Shown here piece by piece: positions 57,033-64,000 of a DNA stretch of 64,000 nt. Below the pieces are notes generated by a model, which made no database searches, had not been told where the DNA came from, and worked only from the letters and a program-made list of their open reading frames with translations. The stretch covers positions 1 through 64,000 of the forward strand of contig NZ_CAAGHK010000082.1 in NCBI RefSeq assembly GCF_900769625.1. The letters run 5' to 3'. The stretch's first letter is position 1; each line of letters opens with the position of its first letter. This DNA is from an uncultured Clostridium sp. (GTDB lineage Bacteria; Bacillota; Clostridia; Clostridiales; Clostridiaceae). A program made the translations under genes and the position numbers.

Positions 57033-58046
57033 TTAAAGCAGTACTATTCCATTTTCTTCACATATCTTTAAGTTTTTATCATCCCATGTTGATGCTTGAA
57101 CTTCACCTATATGTGCTTTCCTTAATAAATACATACATATTCTTGACTGACCTATTCCACCACCTATTGTATATGGAAGTTCACCATTTAAAAGCATCCT
57201 GTGGAATGTAAGCTCTCTTCTGTCATCACATCCTGCAATTGTCAGCTGTTTATCTAATGTTTCCTCATCTACTCTTATCCCCATAGACGAAACTTCAAAT
57301 GCTCTCTCTAAAAGAGGATAATAGAATATTATATCACCATTTAAATTCCAATCATCATAATCAGGAGAACGTCCGTCATGTTTCTTTCCTGATTTTAATG
57401 CTCCACCAATCTGCATTATAAATACAGCACCCTTTTCTTTTGCAATAAGGTCTTCTCTTTCCTTAGGTGTCTTATCTGGATATCTGTCTTCAAGCTCCTG
57501 TGTAGTAATAAAAAATATATCTTCTGGAAGGAATTTATCTTCATGAATTAATTCAGTGCATGCAAATTCTTCTGTTTTCTTAAATGTTGAGTATATCTTT
57601 TTAACTATATTTTTTAAAGTATCTATATTTCTATCTTTTTTCTCAATTATTTTTTCCCAATCCCATTGATCAACATAAATAGAATGCAGGTTGTCCAATT
57701 CTTCATCTCTTCTGATTGCATTCATGTCAGCATATAGCCCTTCTCCTACTTTAAATCCGTATCTATGAAGGCTGTATCTCTTCCATTTTGCTAATGAATG
57801 TACTATCTGTACTTCTTTTTTTGCTTCTAACAAATCAAAACTAACTGGTCTTTCAACTCCATTTAAATTATCATTGACACCAGTATTCGGTTCTACAAAT
57901 AATGGTGCTGAAACTCTTGTCAAATTTAGATTTTCAGCTAAAACCTTTTCAAAAAAATCTTTTATTTTCTTAATGTGAACTTCAGTTTCAATTAATGAAT
58001 ATTTACTTTTATAGCCTTCTGGAATAATTAATCCGTCAATGTTCAT
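57033..58046 (-). CDS. asnA: ammonia-dependent asparagine synthetase
   Basis: AsnA makes asparagine from aspartate, ammonia and ATP through an aspartyl-adenylate. The 337 residues match the family. RVSAPLFVEPNTGVNDNLNG near 43-62, VHSLAKWKRYSLHRYGF near 82 and SIYVDQWDWEKII near 122 are conserved class-II synthetase-type segments; GGGIGQSRICMYLL near 300 is motif 3. It is unrelated to the asnB enzyme also present here. No T-box is seen in its leader. ATG follows AAGGGGGAAGATAT. Confidence 0.95.
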   Translation of the reverse strand: MNIDGLIIPEGYKSKYSLIETEVHIKKIKDFFEKVLAENLNLTRVSAPLFVEPNTGVNDNLNGVERPVSFDLLEAKKEVQIVHSLAKWKRYSLHRYGFKVGEGLYADMNAIRRDEELDNLHSIYVDQWDWEKIIEKKDRNIDTLKNIVKKIYSTFKKTEEFACTELIHEDKFLPEDIFFITTQELEDRYPDKTPKEREDLIAKEKGAVFIMQIGGALKSGKKHDGRSPDYDDWNLNGDIIFYYPLLERAFEVSSMGIRVDEETLDKQLTIAGCDDRRELTFHRMLLNGELPYTIGGGIGQSRICMYLLRKAHIGEVQASTWDDKNLKICEENGIVLL

Positions 58047-58234
58047 ATATCTTCCCCCTTAAAAAATATTATAACCAACCATTTTACAGTTAACAGTTAA
58101 CAGTCAGCAGTTAAGATGTAAAATAACTATATATATTATTATGCTTCTTAATCTATATTTAACTTTATTTTATTTTCAGTTGCATTCATACAAATAAAAT
58201 TTAAACAAGAAAATTATGTACAATATATATAAAA
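58047..58234. other. asnA leader region with repeat copy
   Basis: The part near asnA (58083-58112) reads AGTTAACAGTTAACAGTCAG, a tandem form of the dispersed repeats. No riboswitch, T-box or coding frame is recognised. Confidence 0.45.
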
Positions 58235-58269
58235 ATAGATCAAGACTGATTATTACAATCTTGATCTAT
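58235..58269 (-). terminator. ldh terminator
   Basis: ATAGATCAAGA and TCTTGATCTAT pair perfectly around a 13-nt loop, about 90 nt past the ldh stop. Confidence 0.75.
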
Positions 58270-58361
58270 AGTCAGCTTTTCTATTTAAAATTTTATAAAA
58301 AAATATTACTTTTGTCAATTTTCACTTAAAACTATTTTCTTTTTCAATAATTAAAGTTTAA

Positions 58362-59315
58362 TTACTTATTAATTACTTTTTTAATATTTTCCTTTAAAAG
58401 TCTTGCTGATTCTTGTAATTTCTTTAATTCTTTTTCGTCAGTTATAACAGGATTGACAATTCTTACTGCACCATTACTATTAAGAACTGTTGGAACAGCT
58501 AAATAAACATCATCAATTCCATACTGACCTTCCATAAGGCTTGATACAGTTAATATCGTATTTTCATCTCTTAATATTGCTTCAACTATTCTTGTTGTTG
58601 CAAGTCCGATAGCAAAATATGTTGCCCCTTTTCTATTTATTATTTCATAAGCTGCATTAACAACATCTTTTGCAATTACATCCTTAATTTCTTCATCCCA
58701 TTCGAGATCAAACTTCTTAGTATATTCTTCAAAAGTTTCACCTGCAATGCTTGCAGTACTCCAGCTTACCACCTCGCTGTCACCATGTTCACCTAACACA
58801 TAGGCATGAACATTATTATTATTTACATTTAAATATTTACCTATAACATACTTTAATCTTGATGTATCTAAAACTGTTCCTGATGCAATAACTCTTTCTT
58901 TAGGGAATCCTGATAATTTATAAGTTATATACGCTAATACATCACAAGGATTTGATACTACTAATAAGATCGCATCTGGACTTGCTGCTACTATCTGAGG
59001 AATGAATCCTTTAAAGATATTATAGTTCTTTTCAATAAGATCTAATCTTGTTTCTCCTTCTTTCTGAGCAGCTCCGGCAGTTATTACAACTATATCAGAA
59101 TCTTTAGTCTCACTTATGTCTCCTGCATATATGTTAACTGGTTTAACAAAAGATGTTCCATGAACTAAATCCATTACTTCACCCATCGCCTTATCCATAT
59201 TTATATCATAAATGCAGATTTCAGTTGCTACACCGCTGTTCATCAATGCATATGCTGTTGTAGCTCCTACAAATCCTGCTCCTATTATCGACACCTTACG
59301 TTTTCTTTCTATCAT
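58362..59315 (-). CDS. ldh: L-lactate dehydrogenase
   Basis: Ldh reduces pyruvate to L-lactate, regenerating NAD+ during fermentation. The ATG at 59315 follows AAGGAGGAACAAAGG, giving 317 residues. The NAD-binding GAGFVGATTAYAL is near residues 10-22, substrate-binding and catalytic features include NPCDVLAYI and GEHGDSEVV, with the catalytic His in GEHGDS near 178. It is monocistronic. TATAAT preceded by TGC at 59364-59369 is a plausible extended -10 box. Confidence 0.95.
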   Translation of the reverse strand: MIERKRKVSIIGAGFVGATTAYALMNSGVATEICIYDINMDKAMGEVMDLVHGTSFVKPVNIYAGDISETKDSDIVVITAGAAQKEGETRLDLIEKNYNIFKGFIPQIVAASPDAILLVVSNPCDVLAYITYKLSGFPKERVIASGTVLDTSRLKYVIGKYLNVNNNNVHAYVLGEHGDSEVVSWSTASIAGETFEEYTKKFDLEWDEEIKDVIAKDVVNAAYEIINRKGATYFAIGLATTRIVEAILRDENTILTVSSLMEGQYGIDDVYLAVPTVLNSNGAVRIVNPVITDEKELKKLQESARLLKENIKKVINK

Positions 59316-59539
59316 CCTTTGTTCCTCCTTAATTATACAATTCATAATATTAATAGTATTTGCATTATAGCAAAATATTATTATGTATTACTTTTATATT
59401 TACTCACATTTTTCATTAATGATAATTGTTTCCTAATTATTATATCTTATTTGAATTTTAACGTAAATACTATATAATTAAATTTATTAGATTAATAATC
59501 ATATTTTATATATATACATAAAATGGAGGTAAAACTTTA

Positions 59540-60163
59540 ATGAAATTATTATTTTTTGATACTGAAACAACTAGTATCAAACCAGGTAGCATCTGTCAGC
59601 TGAGTTATATCACTGTTGATGCCAGCGTAAAACCTCAAGTGACTATAGGAAAAAACTTTTTTTTCACTGTTGATGAAATGGATCCTTCTGCTCAGGAAGT
59701 ACATGGTTTTTCTTTAGAAAAACTTTATGAATTATCCGAAGGTCAATATTTTGAAGATTTAGTTTTTGATTTTATAAATGATTTTAAGGAGGCAGATTTT
59801 ATAATTGGTCATAATGTCAATTTTGATATCAGATTCTTAAAACATGAATTACTCACTTTAGGAGAATTATTCGAACCAAAAAATACTTTCTGTACAATGG
59901 CTTATTACAAAGATATATGCAGAATACCAAAACCCAATGGTGAAGTAAAAAATCCTAAACTTGCAGAAGTAATTGACTGGCTTAATATTTCAGAAAAGCA
60001 GATTGCTGAAACTTCTGAAAAGCTCTTTGAAGGAAGCGGAAATTACCATGATGCAAGATTCGATACTACTGCTACTTATCTTACAGTTATTGAAGGATTA
60101 AAGAAAGGACATATTCCTAGAGGGCATTTTACAAATATCCTAAAAAATCAGCAGACTAATTAA
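59540..60163 (+). CDS. DnaQ-like 3'-5' exonuclease
   Basis: A 207-residue DEDDh exonuclease domain protein. The catalytic acids are in LFFDTETTS (residues 4-12), GHNVNFDIRFLKHEL near 97-111 and YHDARFDTTATYL near 170-182. It resembles the proofreading or TREX-like nucleases but is free-standing. ATG follows ATGGAGGTAAAACTTTA. It is followed by rubredoxin after a 104-bp gap, probably with its own promoter. Confidence 0.88.
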   Translation: MKLLFFDTETTSIKPGSICQLSYITVDASVKPQVTIGKNFFFTVDEMDPSAQEVHGFSLEKLYELSEGQYFEDLVFDFINDFKEADFIIGHNVNFDIRFLKHELLTLGELFEPKNTFCTMAYYKDICRIPKPNGEVKNPKLAEVIDWLNISEKQIAETSEKLFEGSGNYHDARFDTTATYLTVIEGLKKGHIPRGHFTNILKNQQTN

Positions 60164-60266
60164 TTTTTTAAACTATGCCACATTCTATAAAAGCAACATA
60201 TAATATTATTAATCATTAATATAAAAGTATTATCCAGAACTATATATACTTAAATGAGGTGATTAT

Positions 60267-60428
60267 TTGAAAAAGTATGTTTGTGAAGTATGTGGCTATA
60301 TTTATGATCCTGAATTAGGAGATGAAGATGGCGGCATTGATCCTGGAGTTTCCTTTGAAAATCTACCTGATTACTGGGTGTGCCCTATTTGTTCATTCAA
60401 TAAAGACAATTTTTCTCCTGAAGAATAA
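60267..60428 (+). CDS. rub: rubredoxin
   Basis: A 53-residue one-iron electron carrier. CEVCGYIYD (residues 6-14) and [11 protein letters not shown] near 39-49 supply the four cysteine ligands, with the conserved [14 protein letters not shown] between. The usual glycine after the last ligand (CPxCG) is a serine here. The start is TTG behind GAGGTGATTA. Rubredoxins in clostridia feed electrons to oxygen- and peroxide-detoxifying enzymes. A strong terminator follows. Confidence 0.94.
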   Translation: MKKYVCEVCGYIYDPELGDEDGGIDPGVSFENLPDYWVCPICSFNKDNFSPEE

Positions 60429-60453
60429 TTTATAATATTTAATAACAGTAAAA

Positions 60454-60486
60454 CAGGTTATAGGAATTATTTTTTCCTATAACCTG
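60454..60486. terminator. terminator after rubredoxin and pflA
   Basis: CAGGTTATAGGAA (60454-60466) and TTCCTATAACCTG (60474-60486) pair perfectly around a T-rich loop. It sits between convergent genes and can serve both. Confidence 0.85.
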
Positions 60487-60490
60487 CTTT

Positions 60491-61201
60491 TTAATAACCA
60501 AAAATTTCTTTCTGGTATTTTTTACATAAATCTTTATCCATAGCTTCAACACCATCTAATGGATATTTGATTTTCATGACTTCATATTTATTAGCGCCTA
60601 ACAAATGATATGGAAGAAGCTCAACCTTTTCAACATTAGGTATCCTATCTATGTACTCTTTAAGCTCCCTAATATGCTTCTCACTATCTGTAATCCCTGG
60701 TACAACAACATGTCTGATCCATATTTCGGTGTTATTTCTTTTCATAGCTTCAAGGAAATTTAACGATTCATCTATTTCCATTAAAGTCACATTCTTATAT
60801 CCTTCTCTTGTAAAATGCTTAATATCATATAATACAATGTCTGTATACTTTAATATTTCATCATAATCACCAAATCCATAACCTGATGTATCAAGGCATG
60901 TATGAATGTTTCTTTCCTTGCATAACTTTAATACTTCTAATAAAAATTCAGGCTGTCTTAATGGATCTCCACCTGAAAATGTAACTCCGCCTCCACTTGC
61001 TACAAAATAGCTTTTAAACTTTTCTATCTTATTCACAAGCTGTTCTGGCGTATATTCTTCTCCCCCATTTGGAGTCCAAGTATCAGGATTATGACAGTAT
61101 TTACATCTTAATGCACATCCTTGAAAGAATACAACAACTCTTATTCCTGGTCCATCTACAAGCCCCATAGTTTCAACCGAATGAATTTTTCCCTTAACCA
61201 T
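60491..61201 (-). CDS. pflA: pyruvate formate-lyase activating enzyme
   Basis: A radical-SAM enzyme that generates the glycyl radical on PflB. The 236 residues include the cluster-binding CALRCKYCHNPDTW motif near 29-42 (CxxxCxxC) and GGGVTFSGGDPLRQPEF near 70-86. The ATG at 61201 follows GAAGGTGG. It lies downstream of pflB on the same strand, but a hairpin and a 333-bp gap separate them, so it may have its own promoter. Confidence 0.95.
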   Translation of the reverse strand: MVKGKIHSVETMGLVDGPGIRVVVFFQGCALRCKYCHNPDTWTPNGGEEYTPEQLVNKIEKFKSYFVASGGGVTFSGGDPLRQPEFLLEVLKLCKERNIHTCLDTSGYGFGDYDEILKYTDIVLYDIKHFTREGYKNVTLMEIDESLNFLEAMKRNNTEIWIRHVVVPGITDSEKHIRELKEYIDRIPNVEKVELLPYHLLGANKYEVMKIKYPLDGVEAMDKDLCKKYQKEIFGY

Positions 61202-61449
61202 TTCTTTTCCACCTTCTTCAATTGATAATCAAAAATTAGATTCTGACTTTCAAATAAAACACTTAACTCCTTTTTATATAATAGTTTTTCATATCTATAT
61301 TAAAAATATAAGCATTATTATTTTTAGCTTCCATCTTTGATTACCGCCTGATCTTTAATTTCAATATTATAATCTAAATCATATAAAAACACACTAATAT
61401 TTCTGTATTTCATATTTAAATATAATTAAAATGTTCTTAAAACTAAAGA

Positions 61450-61483
61450 AGAACCCAGGAATAATAAAATCATCCAAGGTTCT
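61450..61483 (-). terminator. terminator after pflB
   Basis: On the minus strand AGAACC pairs with GGTTCT, extended by GGA/TCC inside, and is followed by TTCTTTAGTTTT. It lies about 50 nt past the pflB stop. The rest of 61202-61534 shows no gene. Confidence 0.55.
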
Positions 61484-61534
61484 ACATTAATTCTTCTTAT
61501 TATTTTATCTTTTGTAAATATTAGAAGTTAAAAA

Positions 61535-63766
61535 CTACATTTTCTTATGGAATGTTCTGTTGATAACATCTAATTGTTGTTCTCTTGTTAACTTGATGAA
61601 GTTTACAGCATATCCTGAAACTCTGATAGTTAATTGTGGATATTCTTCTGGATGATCCATAGCATCTAATAATGTTTCTCTGTTGAATACATTAACGTTT
61701 AAGTGATGCGCATCTTGACCGAAGTATCCATCCATCATAGCACTTAAGTTAGTGATTTGATCTTCTTTAGTCTTTCCTAATGCATCTGGTACGATTGAGA
61801 ATGTATTAGAAATACCATCTTGTGAATGTTCGTATGGTAGCTTAGCAACTGAGTTTAATGATGCTAATGAACCACTGTTATCTCTTCCGTGCATTGGGTT
61901 AGCTCCTGGTGCAAATGGTTCTCCAGCTTTTCTTCCACATGGAGTAGTACCAGTCTTTTTACCATAAACAACGTTTGAAGTGATAGTTAATACTGATTGA
62001 GTGTGGTATGCATTTCTGTAAGTCTTGTTCTTTCTGATCTTGTTCATCATGTTTTCAACTAAGAATACAGCGATATCATCAACTCTATCATCATCGTTTC
62101 CGTATTTAGGGAAATCTCCTTCAACTTCGAAATCGATAGCTATTCCTTCTTCATTTCTTATTGGCTTAACTTTAGCGTATTTGATAGCTGAAAGTGAGTC
62201 AGCACAAACTGAAAGCCCTGCTATACCACAAGCCATTGTTCTGAATACATCTCTGTCATGTAAAGCCATTTGTAAGCTTTCATATGAATATTTATCGTGC
62301 ATGTAGTGGATAACATTTAACGTATTAACATAAAGGTTAGCTAACCAGTCTGTCATAACATCAAATTTTTCCATTACTTCATCATAGTCTAAGTATTCTG
62401 AAGTTATTGGTTCCATCTTAGGAGCAACTTGAACTCCTGACTTTTCATCTTTACCACCATTAATAGTGTAAAGTAAAGTCTTAGCAAGGTTTACTCTTGC
62501 TCCGAAGAACTGCATTTGCTTACCAACTTTCATTGCAGATACACAACAAGCGATAGCGTAGTCATCTCCCCAGTATCTTATCATTAAGTCATCATTTTCG
62601 TATTGAACTGAACTTGTATCTATAGATACTTTAGAACAAAAATCTTTGAATCCTTGTGGTAATCTTGTTGACCATAAAACTGTTAAGTTTGGTTCTGGTG
62701 ATGGTCCAATTGTGTATAGTGTGTTAAGAATTCTGAATGAGTTCTTAGTAACTAAAGTTCTTCCATCTAACCCCATACCTGCGATTGATTCAGTAACCCA
62801 AGTTGGATCTCCTGAGAATAAATCATTGTATTCTGGAGTTCTTAAGAATTTAACTAATCTTAACTTCATTACGAAATGATCGATTATTTCTTGAGCTTCT
62901 TCTTCAGTTATTGTTCCGTTTTGTAAATCTCTTTCTATGTATATATCTAAGAAAGTAGAAGTTCTACCAAGTGACATTGCTGCACCGTTTTGTTGTTTGA
63001 TTGCAGCTAAGTATCCGAAGTATAACCATTGAACTGCTTCTTGAGCATTGTTTGCAGGAGCAGATATATCTATTCCGTAGCTTAATGCCATAGTCTTAAG
63101 TTCTTTTAATGCAACTATTTGATCAGAAATTTCTTCTCTTAATCTGATTACATCTTCATCAATAGTTGAAACTTCTAAAGTTTTCTTTTGAGCTATTTTA
63201 TCTTCTATTAATCTATCAACACCGTATAAAGCAACTCTTCTGTAGTCACCTATAATTCTTCCTCTACCGTAAGCATCTGGAAGACCTGTAACGATACCTG
63301 ATTTTCTAGCTAATCTCATTTCATCTGTGTAAGCATCAAAAACTCCTTGATTGTGAGTTTTTCTGTACTTAGTGAATATTTCTGAAATCTTAGGGTCTAC
63401 TTCAAATCCATAAGATTTAGCTGCATTTTCAGCCATTCTTATTCCACCTTCAGCCATGATAGCTCTCTTTAAAGGTGCATCAGTTTGAACTCCTACGATT
63501 TTCTCTATTGCTTTATCTATATATCCTGGTGCATAAGCATCTATTCTTGAAGCTGTTTTAGTATCTACATCTAAAACTCCACCATTTTCTCTTTCTTTTT
63601 TAAATAAATCACTTACTTCAGCCCATAACTTAGTAGTGTTTTCACTAGCTCCAGCTAAGAAAGAATCATCACCTTCATAAGGAGTGTAGTTAAGTTGAAT
63701 AAAGTTTCTTACATCAACACTTTTTTGCCATTGTCCACTTTTAAACCCATCCCATTGTTTAAACAT
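61535..63766 (-). CDS. pflB: pyruvate formate-lyase
   Basis: PflB cleaves pyruvate with CoA to acetyl-CoA and formate. The 743 residues match the family. The catalytic cysteine pair lies in [10 protein letters not shown] near residue 409, and the glycyl-radical site in [13 protein letters not shown] near 715-727. ATG follows AGGAGGAAACAATT, a strong site, and codon use is that of a highly expressed gene. It is activated by PflA downstream and is central to mixed fermentation. Confidence 0.97.
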   Translation of the reverse strand: MFKQWDGFKSGQWQKSVDVRNFIQLNYTPYEGDDSFLAGASENTTKLWAEVSDLFKKERENGGVLDVDTKTASRIDAYAPGYIDKAIEKIVGVQTDAPLKRAIMAEGGIRMAENAAKSYGFEVDPKISEIFTKYRKTHNQGVFDAYTDEMRLARKSGIVTGLPDAYGRGRIIGDYRRVALYGVDRLIEDKIAQKKTLEVSTIDEDVIRLREEISDQIVALKELKTMALSYGIDISAPANNAQEAVQWLYFGYLAAIKQQNGAAMSLGRTSTFLDIYIERDLQNGTITEEEAQEIIDHFVMKLRLVKFLRTPEYNDLFSGDPTWVTESIAGMGLDGRTLVTKNSFRILNTLYTIGPSPEPNLTVLWSTRLPQGFKDFCSKVSIDTSSVQYENDDLMIRYWGDDYAIACCVSAMKVGKQMQFFGARVNLAKTLLYTINGGKDEKSGVQVAPKMEPITSEYLDYDEVMEKFDVMTDWLANLYVNTLNVIHYMHDKYSYESLQMALHDRDVFRTMACGIAGLSVCADSLSAIKYAKVKPIRNEEGIAIDFEVEGDFPKYGNDDDRVDDIAVFLVENMMNKIRKNKTYRNAYHTQSVLTITSNVVYGKKTGTTPCGRKAGEPFAPGANPMHGRDNSGSLASLNSVAKLPYEHSQDGISNTFSIVPDALGKTKEDQITNLSAMMDGYFGQDAHHLNVNVFNRETLLDAMDHPEEYPQLTIRVSGYAVNFIKLTREQQLDVINRTFHKKM

Positions 63767-63890
63767 AATTGTTTCCTCCTCTTTTGTATATCTCTATATT
63801 TTTTCTTTTGTTAATTTTGTTAATATTAAATATACAATTTGATTGATGAATTTTCAAAGTCCAAAACTTTGTTAAATCATCTTCAATATC

Positions 63891-63919
63891 ATTGTAATAC
63901 AAAATCGACAAAATGAAAA
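63891..63919 (-). promoter_or_regulatory. candidate pflB promoter
   Basis: TTTTCA (63914-63919), 17 nt, TACAAT (63891-63896) on the minus strand. The fit is moderate. Between it and the gene, TTGTTAAT occurs twice at 63808 and 63817 (plus strand), a half-site of the Rex redox repressor type. The rest of the edge is AT-rich with no gene. Confidence 0.35.
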
Positions 63920-64000
63920 GTTTTTTTTAAAAACAATTGGAAAATTATTTTTTTAACGTTGTCCAGGCAAGCTTTTTTTATTTTTTTAAATTTTATTCAT

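Noticed and set aside
1..64000. CRISPR arrays, tRNA, rRNA or prophage.
   Set aside because: No regular spaced repeats, tRNA-like cloverleafs or structural phage genes were recognised; repeats are irregular and palindromic.

Overview
The window is AT-rich (roughly 30% G+C), with short Shine-Dalgarno-led genes, many TTG/GTG starts and dense rho-independent terminators. The gene content is that of an anaerobic, spore-forming Firmicute, most likely Clostridium sensu stricto: pyruvate formate-lyase and its activase, L-lactate dehydrogenase, rubredoxin, a SpoVAF/GerA-family spore protein, YaaR, an argS T-box, a single-chain PurL and a PurF with a predicted Fe-S cluster. I cannot name the species. 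Nearly all calls rest on motif recognition, with no database search.

Positions 97-11606 (minus strand) hold a complete purine operon in the order purL-purE-purC-purF-purM-purN-purH-purD, converting PRPP to IMP apart from the purK step. A consensus promoter and PurBox-like CGAA/TTCG pairs lie before purL, and palindromic repeats sit in several intergenic gaps of the operon. Upstream, 11.9-13.4 kb is a decayed zone with a transposase remnant and an aspartate ammonia-lyase pseudogene. Next come an ECF sigma factor with a membrane partner (13.5-14.9 kb), a CLC antiporter, a small zinc-ribbon protein, a polar amino-acid ABC importer (17.2-19.4 kb), a coiled-coil lipoprotein and an SPFH/NfeD pair.

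From 22 to 34.6 kb are nadE, ilvE, thioredoxin, an ABC exporter, a nitrate/sulfonate/taurine-type ABC importer, a small lipoprotein, yaaR, a small unknown protein and asnB. From 34.8 to 45.7 kb are spoVAF-like, a DUF4179-type membrane protein, cvfB, a gamma-carbonic-anhydrase-like protein, a PHP-domain hydrolase, an Lrp/AsnC regulator, small membrane proteins, an unusual P-loop protein resembling HPr kinase/PEP carboxykinase, and a ComEC-like metallo-beta-lactamase-fold protein.

From 45.7 kb to the end are gltX, a YprB-like nuclease with a HAD phosphatase, an AI-2E-family permease, argS with a T-box leader and perfect consensus promoter, a site-2 protease homologue, a phosphodiester-glycosidase/propeller pair, birA, asnA, ldh, a DnaQ-like exonuclease with rubredoxin, and pflA/pflB. 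Most of this is core clostridial metabolism. I did not find a clear new multi-gene system. The least explained items are the HPrK/PEPCK-like protein, the dispersed palindromic repeat family, the large palindromes before ilvE and nadE, the sigma/partner module, and several small unknown proteins.
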